The notes under the pieces: generated by a model
Seen by the model: the letters and a program-made list of their open reading frames with translations, nothing else
Told to the model about the DNA's origin: nothing
Database searches by the model: none
Assembly: GCA_000720375.1 (NCBI GenBank)
Contig: JOAA01000026.1
Span: 124,001 to 188,000, forward strand
Length of the DNA: 64,000 bases
DNA from: Rhodococcus rhodnii
GTDB lineage: Bacteria; Actinomycetota; Actinomycetes; Mycobacteriales; Pseudonocardiaceae
Direction of reading: 5' to 3'
Position numbers and translations under genes: made by a program
In this document: piece after piece, positions 35,901 to 45,206 of the stretch
Layout: every line of letters starts with the position of its first letter
Position numbering within the stretch: the first letter of the stretch is position 1

Positions 35901-38790
35901 CGGTCCGTACCACCGGGTCCTTGGTCGCCGCGTACTGACCGGAGCCGCTCAACTTCAGGCCGTTGCCCACGGCGCCCTTGCCGAACTGGGCGCCGCCTGC
36001 CAGAACCATGGCCTGGCCACCCTCGATGGTGTTGGACGCCGTGGTTCCCGCGGTCTCGTCGAACTTCCACAGACCGGCCGCGACGTTGTCCTGGCTGACC
36101 TGCGCGTAGATCTCGCCCTCGGACAGCACCCGGTCATACAACCGGACCTCGTCGATCCCACCCTTCCAGTGGTCGACGTACCTGCCGTCCCAGAGCACCC
36201 GTCCGATTTGGACAGGACCGGTGGCCACCTGAGGCACCACTTCCTGCGGTGTGGTGCCGACCAGAGCGCCGTTGACGTACAGCTTCATCAGTTTGACGGC
36301 CGGGTCGTACACACCCACCAGGTGCGTCCACGTGTTCTGCTGCGGCATCCCGATCGCGGATTCGGCCATCGGGACACCGTTCGCCGCCATGCCGAACGAC
36401 CAGCGTGATTTGGCGCCGTCGTTGTCCGAACGGTGCCATAGCGCGAAGCCCGGGTGCGCCCCTCCGTCCTGGGTCACGATCGCCCGTGGCCCGACGCCCT
36501 GCAGGTTGACCCATGCGGACACGCTGAATCCACCGCTGTTGACGAGCGTGTTCGGGGCGGTGATGTGGTCGTCCACGCCGTCAAGGTGCACCGCCGAACC
36601 CACGGCTCCCGGGCCCCAGGTGCCGCCGGCCAACGTGCCGTGCCGGTCGCCTGAATAGGCGGTGTCCTGGGTGTTGCCGTCGAGAGTCCACTGTGCCTTC
36701 GGGCCGTTGCCTGCCCGGACGTGGAACCGGTACTGAGCCGTTTCCGAGCTTTCGTTGCCTGCCTTGTCCACGCTCTTGACGAACAGCGTCATCGGCCCGT
36801 CGAACGGTGGGGCGAGACGTGCTGTCGCGTTGCCACCGAGGCCGTTCGCCTTGATGTATTCCGGTGATCCGCCGGTGAACCAGTACTTGTACCGGTCGAC
36901 GTCGGTGACACCACTGGAGGTGAACGTGAAGTCGTCCACGACGCCGACCCCGCCGCCAAGCTGGTTCGGCTGGTAGATCCGGCCGCTCACACCGGGCGCG
37001 GAACCGGGGGCCTGACGGTCCACTGTGAACCCTGGGCCGACGACCTTGCCGTGACCGGGTCGCCACTGCGTGTCCAGTTCCCCATCCGCTGCCCACATGT
37101 CCCAGAAGACGTATTTGCCGTCGAGTTGTGTGATGTCCAATGTGTGCGTGAACCAAGTCCCGGACGACTGGTTGGCCGCGTGGAACCGGCAAGCAGACTC
37201 ACCGGACACGCAGATGCCCCAGTTGCCCCACAGGTGCCCGCCGTCTTGGTCGTGCAGGTACGCCTTGAGCGCGACCTCGTTGCCGCCGACGTAGCGTGCC
37301 CCGTCGCAGTTCTGGCAGGACTCGATGTGCGGGACGGTGTGCAGGTTGCGCGGGTCGTCGGGCCAGTGGTTGAACGTGACCTCGATGCGCGGGAAGATGT
37401 GCATGTTGTTGTGCCACTGGGCGAAGAACCGCTTCCAGCCACCGGGACCGCACTCGCACTCGTCCTTCAGGCCCAGCGTGACGTCCGGCCAGTTGCCGTT
37501 GGCCGCTTCCTGCATCTTGCCCTTGATGTTGAAGCCGACCCAGTCCTGGTTGCAGTACCCGAGCTTGGGCACGCTTTGCACCTGGGTGATCTCCTGCTGC
37601 CAGGTCGCCTGGTTGTGCCAGTTCATCCAGCTGCCGATCTTGCTGGTCCACCACAGCTCGACCGGTGGCGTGTCCGCCGGGTTGCAGCTGTGCCAGTACT
37701 TCCAGCCCTGGAAGATCTTGAACTGGGCGTCGATGATCACCGACTGCTCGAGCCGTCTGGTGTCGAACTCGAAGAAGGAGCGGTCGACCCAGTTCGGCCA
37801 GTCGTTGCCGGCGTCCGGGTTGTTGCCCACTCGCGCCACGCCCTTGTGCGTGGCGTCGTTGTCCTCCGGGCTCATGTTCCAGTGGACGTTGCCCGGGTAC
37901 TTCTTACGCACCAGATTCCACTGTGACGTGGCGGGTGCGTGGTAGTCGTAGACCGGGTCGATCACGATCGGCAGCTGCGCCGCGGGATCGGTGAGCAACG
38001 CCTTGTCCGGTACGAGCGAGACCTCGTGCTTGCCGAAGCTCACCTGGACCGGTGCCTGGCGGCGTTTTCCTTCCTCACCGGAGGAGTCCCACATGATCGC
38101 GGGCGGTGCGGTGAACACCGCACGGCCGGTGCTGTCCTCGCCCTTGATGTTGCCCGCGTCGTCGGTTTTCATTGTCACGCCCTGGGTCGTGAGACCGAAC
38201 GTGATCTTCGCCAGCTCCGGGTTGGCCGCCGCTTCACGGGTCTTGACGACCAGCTCGTGGCTCAGGCCGGACACCAGCGCGTTGGCGCGCAGGTCGACAC
38301 CGGGCAGGACCTCCGGGTACGTGGCGGTGTCGCCGTCGATGACCGGCTTGGGCAGCGGACGCGGCCATGACAGCGTGATTTCCTTACCCTCAGCGGAAAG
38401 CCGCGCGAACACAGCGCTGCCACCGCCCGAGAAACTCACGTCAGCGGTGGCAGCCTTCGGCCCGACGGTACCGTCGGGTCTCTCGTGCAGAGTGGTGTCG
38501 ATGTCCACCCATTTGCCGTCACGTCTGACTCGTTCCGGCACGACCGACTGGCTCATCGTCAGCGTGCCGTTGGGGTTGGCGAACACCTGTGTGTTCGCAC
38601 TGCGCTGATCGGCGATCTCGACCCGGGATCCCTGCCGCTGCGCGGCGAGCAGGGCCGAAACCTGGTCCGTCGCCTCGGTCACGGCGACCGGCTTGGGCTG
38701 CTCCTGCTGCTCGCTTGTCAACACCACGACAAGACTCGCACCGGCAACGACAGTGGCCATCCCGGCCACCGCGGCACGACGTATTCGCAT
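32953..38790 (-). CDS. Giant secreted DNRLRE/LamG-repeat protein
   Basis: Product of 1945 aa from ATG 38790, with AAGGGGG upstream. The N-terminus (MRIRRAAVAGMATVVAGASL) is a signal peptide. Residues ~30-280 are a beta-rich domain common to actinobacterial wall proteins. About 285-480 is a DNRLRE-type stalk domain (RSFFEFDTRRLEQSVIIDAQ). Four LamG/concanavalin-like domains follow at roughly 697-905, 907-1105, 1123-1310 and 1337-1530, each ending in the pattern DEVRLYDRVLS. The last ~400 residues hold ~55-residue repeats with the signature FVGGAP and NHMN-PADG. It is a likely surface adhesin or glycan-binding partner. It is divergent from Rhs-1 (193 bp), a pairing that suggests joint action. 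No enzymatic motif is seen. Confidence 0.9.
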   Translation of the reverse strand: MRIRRAAVAGMATVVAGASLVVVLTSEQQEQPKPVAVTEATDQVSALLAAQRQGSRVEIADQRSANTQVFANPNGTLTMSQSVVPERVRRDGKWVDIDTTLHERPDGTVGPKAATADVSFSGGGSAVFARLSAEGKEITLSWPRPLPKPVIDGDTATYPEVLPGVDLRANALVSGLSHELVVKTREAAANPELAKITFGLTTQGVTMKTDDAGNIKGEDSTGRAVFTAPPAIMWDSSGEEGKRRQAPVQVSFGKHEVSLVPDKALLTDPAAQLPIVIDPVYDYHAPATSQWNLVRKKYPGNVHWNMSPEDNDATHKGVARVGNNPDAGNDWPNWVDRSFFEFDTRRLEQSVIIDAQFKIFQGWKYWHSCNPADTPPVELWWTSKIGSWMNWHNQATWQQEITQVQSVPKLGYCNQDWVGFNIKGKMQEAANGNWPDVTLGLKDECECGPGGWKRFFAQWHNNMHIFPRIEVTFNHWPDDPRNLHTVPHIESCQNCDGARYVGGNEVALKAYLHDQDGGHLWGNWGICVSGESACRFHAANQSSGTWFTHTLDITQLDGKYVFWDMWAADGELDTQWRPGHGKVVGPGFTVDRQAPGSAPGVSGRIYQPNQLGGGVGVVDDFTFTSSGVTDVDRYKYWFTGGSPEYIKANGLGGNATARLAPPFDGPMTLFVKSVDKAGNESSETAQYRFHVRAGNGPKAQWTLDGNTQDTAYSGDRHGTLAGGTWGPGAVGSAVHLDGVDDHITAPNTLVNSGGFSVSAWVNLQGVGPRAIVTQDGGAHPGFALWHRSDNDGAKSRWSFGMAANGVPMAESAIGMPQQNTWTHLVGVYDPAVKLMKLYVNGALVGTTPQEVVPQVATGPVQIGRVLWDGRYVDHWKGGIDEVRLYDRVLSEGEIYAQVSQDNVAAGLWKFDETAGTTASNTIEGGQAMVLAGGAQFGKGAVGNGLKLSGSGQYAATKDPVVRTDQSFSVAGWVQLDKAPALNSPATAVAQEGLSVSGFFLGYRQYAEGGKWEFYATSGDGPSSGRPADTAVSSGLGAPLGTPTHLAATYNAQNKEMKLYVNGALAGTTVRANPGHVTGPLVVGRGKWNGILGHQWNGWVDEVRVFSRALGSGEVEAFVSRDDVAVGSWRLNGDAAEEKKPELNGTLNGIPGWAAGRTSNSGDLSAHLDSKDDFISVPRVLDTSRSFAVSAWAKVDSTGFGHTVVSQENKGAPGFALTTTQDGFWAFMAASQDTSTPSLDVAKSSGQAQAGTWTHLVGVYDAGEQRILLYVNGTFAGQADHKATVPSPGPFYIGRNSWNNAPTSYFSGMVDDVRAYQRALFAAEIRSMAGFDLNLVHNLRFDETSGTNASDSIGARGATLNGGATFTQGRAANAIKLDGTDDFAVTQGVDVRTDGSFTVSAWVQLDKKTDQVTAVSVDGGVAGKFRLGHLTDGWSHENGAWIFEMPEKDGSVTRAAVSTLDTEIGPDRWTLLTGVYDHTAGSLWLYVDGERIGEGVLLAPWNADNAGMRIGAVKEEDGLKQYWPGRVDDVRMYTGALPTQTIKTLKDSYVDGNQGPIRKVVPADGLVGRDDSGKHYRFVGGAPILITDCAPISCGTVSAVPTWRIDQLNNMNPVPADGKVISDETGRWFKFVGGAPIADTCFGACPPAIKVNKSSIDTLNHMNAAPETGSSARDDRGFVYAFVGGAPFKVDDCGPACGDPVRLSNAAIDSRDHMNQVPADRALFTVPDVPADAGFPTTVWLTVGGGRIKFDSMDELRAAGYDGGKIRQVTHKAVSQIPVGIGSGSVVRAPDSPTNPNGVFAVAAGCRVGFINETEFLAHYKWTQVVRIPDREMQKLPSKVCDRALVLAKDQPGDVKKRYLVIGGAAVEVNAADLTELQRPATETVVIPWRTIDPLTTLKIADGTLVRTPGAEQIWRIQGTGRVATTEAGSVQVIPSRVLEMFPPAA

Positions 38791-38849
38791 GCCGCCCCCC
38801 TTCTACTAGTGGTCGCCGGAAGATACGTGGGAACCGGTTGAGCGGCAAT

Positions 38850-38868
38850 GGTTTCAGCCACGGCTGAA
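38850..38868. promoter_or_regulatory. Shared Rhs motif, copy 1
   Basis: GGTTTCAGCC-N4-CTGAA lies between the divergent LamG and Rhs-1 genes. Inside it TTCAGCC (38853-38859) and GGCTGAA (38862-38868) are a perfect inverted repeat. The same motif with the same spacing occurs upstream of Rhs-2 at 51851-51869. It is a candidate operator for a common regulator, possibly the XRE protein at 45207-45563. Confidence 0.5.
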
Positions 38869-38983
38869 GGCGCTTACAGATGGACACGCGGGCAGCTAGC
38901 GTGTGGCCTTTGGGTACATGTCACCGGAATGCGGCCAATTCAGGGGAATTGGCCGCTATTCGTACGCGTGAGGAGCCTCACCC

Positions 38984-41900
38984 ATGTCGCATTTGGTCCG
39001 TCTGAGACGGCGCTTACCGATAGTCATGACCGTCAGTATCGCGGCCACTGTGGCAGTGGCCCTTGCCACACCACAAGTCGCGATCGCGGAGAACCAGCCA
39101 TCCGTCAACCTACCCGAAACCGCGGCCTTGGCGGCGAACCTGGCCGCAGTCGCACCGCACAACCCGGCCGACGCGCCGTCCGAGAAGAACGCGCTGAAGG
39201 GCACCCAACAACCACGGGTCATCAACGGCGGCAGCGGGACCTACGCGGCGACGTCGCTCGCCCCCTCCGCGGCCTGGCAGGTGTCCGGCCAAACCGGTGA
39301 GTTCAGCTGGTCGTACGGCCTGCCCGTGACGCCGGTGCCCGGCGGCGTACAGCCGACCCTGGCACTGTCCTATTCGTCCAGCGCGGTGGACGGTCTGACC
39401 AGTACGACCAACAACCAGACCTCATGGATCGGTGACGGTTGGGCCATGTGGCCGGGCTTCATCGAACGAACGTACGAAGGCTGCCAGCGCGACGTCGACG
39501 ACACCCCGGACGACAATCCGTTGGACCAGTGCTGGCGTAGTGACAACGCGACTGTGTCGATCAACGGCTCGGCCAACGCGCTGATCCTCGACGACGGCTC
39601 GAAGGTGTGGCGGACCAGAAACGACGACGGCTCCAAAGTAGAGCGGTTCGGCACGCCGCACGACCGCAACGAGCACTGGAAGATCACCACGACCGACGGC
39701 ACGCAGTACTTCTTCGGGTCGCGTGCGGAGTCCAAGTCGGCCTGGAAGGTCCCGGTCTTCGGCGACGACAGCGGTGAGCCCTGTCACAACCCCGCGGGCT
39801 ATGCGTCGTCGTGGTGCGACCAGCACTACCGCTGGAACATCGACAAGGTCATCAGCCGCAACGGCGACATGATGGTCTACAACTACGAGACCGAGGCGAA
39901 CAAGTACGGCCGCAACAAGGGCACCGCGGTCAGCGACTACACCCGCAGCGGTTATCTGACGACTGTCGAGTATGGCCTGCGGGCCGACAACGCCGATGTC
40001 AAAGCCTCCGGCCGGATGGTGTTCGACACCGCGGAGCGGTGCATCGACGGCACCGACTGCAACGACGTGAACAACCTGCCCGACGTTCCGTCCCATCTCA
40101 AGTGCACCGACAACGTCTGCAAGGACAACTGGGGCCCGTCGTTCTTCACCACCAAGCGCCTGGCGAAGGTCACCACCGAGATGCGCAAGGACGGCGTGTT
40201 CAAGCCGGTCGACTCGTGGACGTTGCGGCACACCTATCCGGAACCGGGCAGTGGTGAGCGGCCCGCGATGTGGCTGGCCGGAATCACGCACACCGGCCAC
40301 ACCGGACCGGCGGGCGCGGAGTCGATCCCGTTGCCGGAAGTGACGTTCGAGGGATCCCCGTACCCCAACCGCGTCTACACCCCTGGCGACGGCCACTCGA
40401 AGCTGATCCGCTACCGGATGAACGCGATCTATTCCGAAGCCGGTGCCGTCACCGGGATCAACTACGCGGAACCGGAGTGCAAGGCCGGCGAGACCGTGCC
40501 GGACAAGAACAACCTGCATCTGAACAATCTGCGGTGCTACCCGGCCAAGTGGGCGGCGCCGCTGAGTCCGGAGCGGACCGACTACTTCCACAAGTACGTG
40601 GTCTCGCAGGTGACCGAGCTGGACCGGATGGGCAGCACGACCGCGGTCGTCACCTCATACCAGTACCCCGCTCGAGGAGTGGCCTGGCACTGGGACGACT
40701 CGGAGTTCACTCCGGACAAAGACCGGACGTACAACGACTACCGCGGCTACGGCACGGTGACCGTGCTGAAGGGCAACGGAACCGACAGCGCCCGATCGAA
40801 GAGCGTGCAGACCTTCTACCGCGGCATGAACGGCAACAAGTGGCCCGGCGGCACCAACCCCGCCGTCGTGAAGGACAGTGAGGGCGGCGAAGCCGCCGAC
40901 GAGGACTGGCTCAGAGGCCAGATTCGCGAGTCGATCACGTACCTCGGCGAGACGGACACCGTGGTGTCCAAGACCATCAACGAGCCGTACTTCCGCCTGA
41001 CACCGACCGCGAAACGCGGTCCGTTCAAGGCATATCTCGTCCGGCCAGGAACGGCGCGGACGTACACGCCGCTGGCATCCGGCGGCGTGCACCAGACGAA
41101 GGTCGTCAACGGATACGAGCCGGACGATCTGACCGGTGTGCCCAGCTACGTCAACGATCTCGGTGACGTCACAACGGATGCGGACGACAAGTGCACCCGG
41201 ACCACCTATGACCGCAGGCCCGACAAGTGGCTGATGGTCCTGCCCGCGAGAGCGGAGACTGTCACTGTCCATTGTGACGTCAAGGACCCAGCCGCGGACA
41301 AGGTGATCTCGGACGTCCGGACCACATTCGACGCCACGGGCAACCCGTCCGAGGTGTCCTTCCTGGCTGACCGTCGCGACGGTGCACCGGTGTTCGTCAG
41401 CAAGGCCCGGACACCGAAGTACGACATCCACGGCCGCGCGCTGGAGGTGCTCGACGCGGAGAACAACAAGAGCACTGTCCAGCACACACCGGAGACCGGC
41501 GGCCCGGTCCTCCAGGTGACGACCACCAACCCCAAGGGGTATACCGGAACAACGACTTATGACCCGTTGCGCGGCGTCGAAACGAAGGTCGTCGACATCA
41601 ACAAACGTGTGACGGAGTCGACGTACGACGCCCTAGGCAGGGTGACTGAGACGTGGACGCCGGATCGTGATCGCTCGAGGCGGCAGCAAGGCAGCGCCAA
41701 GTACCGGTACACCATCAGCCGGGACGCGCCGAACGCCGTGGAGACAAAGAAGGTCGGCCCACGGGGTAACTACATCACTACGACGCAGATCTACGATGGC
41801 TTGCTGCGGCCAAGGCAGACACAGACGCCGACGCGGGACGGGCGTCTGCTGAGCGACACACGTTATGACTCGCATGGCCGTGCTTATCTGACCACGTCGC

Positions 41901-43860
41901 CGTTCTACAACAAGGCGCCCGTCGACATGGCGCTCTGGCAGGCGACAAACCTGGACGGGGTTCCGGCTCATGTCGTGACCAAGTACGACGGTGCCGAGCG
42001 TCCGGTCGAGCAGATCTTCATGGCCCCCACCGAGCAATGGAAGACCACCACGGAGTACGGCGGCGACCGGGTCACCGTCACACCTCCGGCAGGTGGCACG
42101 CCGACAACCACGATCACCAACGCTCGTGGCCAGGTCATCCAAAAGCTGACACACGCACCGGCCGGTGCGGACGCCACCAATTACGCGTATCACCCAGGCG
42201 GCCAGCTGGCTGAGGTCACCGATCCAGGCGCCAACAAGTGGAAGTTCTTCGTCGACCTCGCCGGGCGGCAGATCCGCAGTGAGGACCCGGCCCGGGGTGC
42301 GACGACGACCGAGTACAACAAGCTGGGCCAGCCCGTCAAGGTCACCGATGCCCGTGGGCGGACGCTGACCATGGGTTACGACTCGCTCAACCGGCGGACA
42401 CACGTGTCCTCCGGGGACACGAAACTGGCCGAATGGACGTATGACACGGCCTCGAACGGCATCGGCATGCCTGCGACGTCGACTCGCTACGTCAACGGCC
42501 ATGCTTACGTCACCAAGGTCAACAGCTACGACATCGGCGGGCGGCCGAGCAAGTCCGAGGTCGTCATCCCGGCAGTGGAAGGAAAGCTGGCCGGGAACTA
42601 CGTGACCAGCGTCCAGTACGGCCCGGACGGCACTCCGATCAACGCGGGCTACCCGCAGATCGACACGATGCCCGCCGAGACAGTGACCTTCAGCCACGAC
42701 GATCTCGGCCGTCCGACCACCACCACGAGCAGCCTCAATGGGCAGACCGACTACGTCTCCCAGTCGCTGTACACCGTGTACGGCGAACTTGAGCGGCTGC
42801 AGTACGGCACCACGCCCAACCGTGCTTGGCTGTCGTACTACTTCGACGAGAAAACTCGGCGCTTCACTCGGTCCATCGTGGACACCGAGACTTCGAAGCC
42901 GATGCAGACCGATGTCAACTACACCTACGATCCGGCGGGCAACGTGCTGTCGGTCGTGGACAAGCCAATCGGCCAGAAGGTTGACACGCAGTGTTTCCGA
43001 TATGACCATTTGCGACGGTTGACCGAGGCTTGGACGCCGGACACCGGGTGCGCGGAGCCGGTCCTCGGTACGACCGGCCCGGCACCGTACTGGCAGTCGT
43101 TCCAGTACGACAAGATCGGCAACCGTCTTTCGGACACGCTGCGTGCGTCCGGTATGGAGGCGACGTCGACCTACGCCTACACCGGCCAATCGCCACGGTT
43201 GGAGTCGGCATCCCTTGGCCGCTTGGGCTTTGCCGCCCAGGCAGCGAGCTACGAGTACGACCTGGCGGGCAACACGACGAAGCGCAACGGCCAGGAACTG
43301 GCCTGGGACGACGAGGGCCTGCTGGCCAAGGTGACCGACACCGGCGGCGACACGTCGTTCGTCTACTCGGCGGACGGCACTCGCCTGATCCGGCACGACC
43401 CGGCCGGCAGCACGCTGTACCTGGGCAGCCAGGAAGTGCGTGCGGAAAAGTCAGGTGCGCTGACTGTCACCCGGTTCTACTCACATGGTGACGGCAGGCA
43501 GATCGCCGTTCGTACGGGCGGCAAGCTGACCTTCGTGGCGCCGGATCATCAGGGCACCAACGAGGTGGCCATCGACCTGGCTTCGCTCAAGGTCGATCGA
43601 CGTCGCCAGTTGCCGTTCGGTGGTTCTCGTGGCCAGCAGCCGTTGTTCCCTGGTGAGAAGGGTTTCGTCGGCGGCACTGTGGATTCGTCGATCGGGCTGA
43701 CCACGATGGGCCCGCGGCAGTACGACTCGCAGACCGGCCGGTTCCTGTCGGTGGACCCGATCATGGATCCCGAAGACTCGCAGCAGATGCACGGGTACAC
43801 CTACAGCAACAACAGCCCGATCACGTTCAGCGACCCGAGCGGCACGTGGCTCGTCGGCGG
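38984..43860 (+). repeat. Inverted-repeat arm 1 (Rhs-1 body)
   Basis: The Rhs-1 body is a diverged inverted copy of Rhs-2 (46890-51757). DNA identity is patchy but high in the second half, with exact runs of roughly 45-60 bp, for example around 42730-42780, 42870-42930, 43720-43775 and 43790-43850. These runs end at the DPSG junction before the variable linker and tips. Confidence 0.8.
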
Positions 43861-45145
43861 CGAGGATCCGTACACCGGAAACCAGTACGGCGTAAGGAAC
43901 AACTCCGACGGCAGCCAGACCTGGATCGGAACACCTCCAGCCACCAGCGGAAGCAACGGGAGGGGCGTCAACTCCCGGATCAACCCCAACGGTGGCGGGT
44001 ACATCAACGGCATCAGAATCTACGCCGACGACACCCGGGATTTCACCAAGCTGCTGGCGATAGTGCACGACGAGAACCTCGGCAAGCACAAAACCGGTTA
44101 CAGCATCCACGGTACACAGGCAAGTCGTTATGACACGGCATGGATGATCCTCAACGCCTGCGGACGCCTCAAGGACACGAGTGCCGCCTGCAGCAAGGAT
44201 TTTGTCGCCGACATCGAACACATCAAGTTCAGCTCACCCGACTTCCCCAGTGGTCACGGGCGTTCAGGTGGTACGCGCAGTGCCGCGAAGGCCGCAGCCA
44301 AGGAAGCCAAGAAGCTGGCCAAGAAGGCAAGCGAGGGCTGCAGTTTCACCGCGGAGACCGTTGTGGTGATGGGCGACGGCACGAGAAAGCCGATCTCCGA
44401 GGTCAAACCCGGTGATCAGGTCCTCGCCTCGAATCCGGAAACGGGCGAGAAGGGCGCCCGGACTGTCACAGCTGTCAAGGTGCACGACGACACCGTCCAG
44501 GATCTTGAGCTCGTGGACGGCTCCCGGGTCACCACCACGTTCGACCATCCAATATGGAACGAGACCGATCGCGAGTGGCAGTGGGCGCAGAAGCTGGACC
44601 GCGGCGACAGCCTGCTCGGTGCGAACGGTGAACGGGTCAAGGTCGGCGGGCTCGTTCCGGTCACGTCCCGCTGGGCGCCAGCCTACGACCTGACCGTCGC
44701 AGATCTGCGTTCCTTCTATGTCGTCGCAGGTCAGCAGCCGTTGCTCGTGCACAACTGCCCGCAGCGCAGGCTCTACCGGGTCGGCAACGATGGCGCCGAC
44801 GACAGCATTCAGGAGCCGATCAGCCCCGACCAATGGATCCTCAACGGCGAGACCCTGGACGAAGGCGATTACTTCTTCGTCGTCATGCCCGACAACGAGG
44901 TTCGAGCGTTCAAGTACGGCGACCACGGTGGTGGCCACTCGAGCCTCTCCGAACGCATGGACGTGGTCGCGGCCGGAGAATTCGAGGTCAACTCCCGCGG
45001 GGTGATCACCGAGTTCAGCAACTTCTCCGGGCATTATTGGCCAAAGGCCACTACCGAGGACGTCATTGTGGAGGCGTTCTCCCAACACGGATTCGACCTC
45101 GACAACGCCAAATTCAAACCGTGGACGCCGCCAAAGGACAGATAG
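38984..45145 (+). CDS. Rhs/YD-repeat polymorphic toxin, HINT pretoxin, SGHY-type tip (Rhs-1)
   Basis: Product of 2053 aa from ATG 38984, with GAGGAG 7-8 nt upstream. A signal peptide occupies the first ~35 residues. A shell N-terminal domain (WQVSGQTGEFSWSYGLPV, ALSYSSSAVDGLTS) is followed by YD repeats to the Rhs core GPRQYDSQTGRFLSVDP near residue 1576. A linker leads to a HINT autoprotease domain, residues 1786-1925 (starts CSFTAET, contains TTFDHPIWN, ends LLVHN-C). The tip, residues 1926-2053, carries the conserved-looking elements GGHSSLSERMDVVAAGE and NFSGHYWP. I recognise this H-S-S-L/AGE/SGHY pattern from other Rhs tips but cannot assign its chemistry. It is predicted to be a secreted antibacterial or contact toxin. 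No immunity gene follows. Confidence 0.92.
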   Translation: MSHLVRLRRRLPIVMTVSIAATVAVALATPQVAIAENQPSVNLPETAALAANLAAVAPHNPADAPSEKNALKGTQQPRVINGGSGTYAATSLAPSAAWQVSGQTGEFSWSYGLPVTPVPGGVQPTLALSYSSSAVDGLTSTTNNQTSWIGDGWAMWPGFIERTYEGCQRDVDDTPDDNPLDQCWRSDNATVSINGSANALILDDGSKVWRTRNDDGSKVERFGTPHDRNEHWKITTTDGTQYFFGSRAESKSAWKVPVFGDDSGEPCHNPAGYASSWCDQHYRWNIDKVISRNGDMMVYNYETEANKYGRNKGTAVSDYTRSGYLTTVEYGLRADNADVKASGRMVFDTAERCIDGTDCNDVNNLPDVPSHLKCTDNVCKDNWGPSFFTTKRLAKVTTEMRKDGVFKPVDSWTLRHTYPEPGSGERPAMWLAGITHTGHTGPAGAESIPLPEVTFEGSPYPNRVYTPGDGHSKLIRYRMNAIYSEAGAVTGINYAEPECKAGETVPDKNNLHLNNLRCYPAKWAAPLSPERTDYFHKYVVSQVTELDRMGSTTAVVTSYQYPARGVAWHWDDSEFTPDKDRTYNDYRGYGTVTVLKGNGTDSARSKSVQTFYRGMNGNKWPGGTNPAVVKDSEGGEAADEDWLRGQIRESITYLGETDTVVSKTINEPYFRLTPTAKRGPFKAYLVRPGTARTYTPLASGGVHQTKVVNGYEPDDLTGVPSYVNDLGDVTTDADDKCTRTTYDRRPDKWLMVLPARAETVTVHCDVKDPAADKVISDVRTTFDATGNPSEVSFLADRRDGAPVFVSKARTPKYDIHGRALEVLDAENNKSTVQHTPETGGPVLQVTTTNPKGYTGTTTYDPLRGVETKVVDINKRVTESTYDALGRVTETWTPDRDRSRRQQGSAKYRYTISRDAPNAVETKKVGPRGNYITTTQIYDGLLRPRQTQTPTRDGRLLSDTRYDSHGRAYLTTSPFYNKAPVDMALWQATNLDGVPAHVVTKYDGAERPVEQIFMAPTEQWKTTTEYGGDRVTVTPPAGGTPTTTITNARGQVIQKLTHAPAGADATNYAYHPGGQLAEVTDPGANKWKFFVDLAGRQIRSEDPARGATTTEYNKLGQPVKVTDARGRTLTMGYDSLNRRTHVSSGDTKLAEWTYDTASNGIGMPATSTRYVNGHAYVTKVNSYDIGGRPSKSEVVIPAVEGKLAGNYVTSVQYGPDGTPINAGYPQIDTMPAETVTFSHDDLGRPTTTTSSLNGQTDYVSQSLYTVYGELERLQYGTTPNRAWLSYYFDEKTRRFTRSIVDTETSKPMQTDVNYTYDPAGNVLSVVDKPIGQKVDTQCFRYDHLRRLTEAWTPDTGCAEPVLGTTGPAPYWQSFQYDKIGNRLSDTLRASGMEATSTYAYTGQSPRLESASLGRLGFAAQAASYEYDLAGNTTKRNGQELAWDDEGLLAKVTDTGGDTSFVYSADGTRLIRHDPAGSTLYLGSQEVRAEKSGALTVTRFYSHGDGRQIAVRTGGKLTFVAPDHQGTNEVAIDLASLKVDRRRQLPFGGSRGQQPLFPGEKGFVGGTVDSSIGLTTMGPRQYDSQTGRFLSVDPIMDPEDSQQMHGYTYSNNSPITFSDPSGTWLVGGEDPYTGNQYGVRNNSDGSQTWIGTPPATSGSNGRGVNSRINPNGGGYINGIRIYADDTRDFTKLLAIVHDENLGKHKTGYSIHGTQASRYDTAWMILNACGRLKDTSAACSKDFVADIEHIKFSSPDFPSGHGRSGGTRSAAKAAAKEAKKLAKKASEGCSFTAETVVVMGDGTRKPISEVKPGDQVLASNPETGEKGARTVTAVKVHDDTVQDLELVDGSRVTTTFDHPIWNETDREWQWAQKLDRGDSLLGANGERVKVGGLVPVTSRWAPAYDLTVADLRSFYVVAGQQPLLVHNCPQRRLYRVGNDGADDSIQEPISPDQWILNGETLDEGDYFFVVMPDNEVRAFKYGDHGGGHSSLSERMDVVAAGEFEVNSRGVITEFSNFSGHYWPKATTEDVIVEAFSQHGFDLDNAKFKPWTPPKDR

Positions 45146-45162
45146 GCCCTTGATCGGCTAGG

Positions 45163-45202
45163 GCCTGCCCATGTGCTGCTTTCCATCGGCACATGGGCAG
45201 GC
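45163..45202 (+). terminator. Terminator of Rhs-1
   Basis: GCCTGCCCATGTGC (45163-45176) and GCACATGGGCAGGC (45189-45202) form a perfect 14-bp stem with a 12-nt loop, starting 17 bp after the Rhs-1 stop. Confidence 0.88.
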
Positions 45203-45206
45203 ATCG

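Noticed and set aside
41633..43396. 587-codon minus-strand frame opposite Rhs-1
   Set aside because: Antisense to YD repeats; composition only.
44339..44758. HINT domain of Rhs-1 as a true splicing intein
   Set aside because: There is no C-extein-like protein after it; the position between the Rhs core and a variable tip is that of a pretoxin autoprocessing domain.
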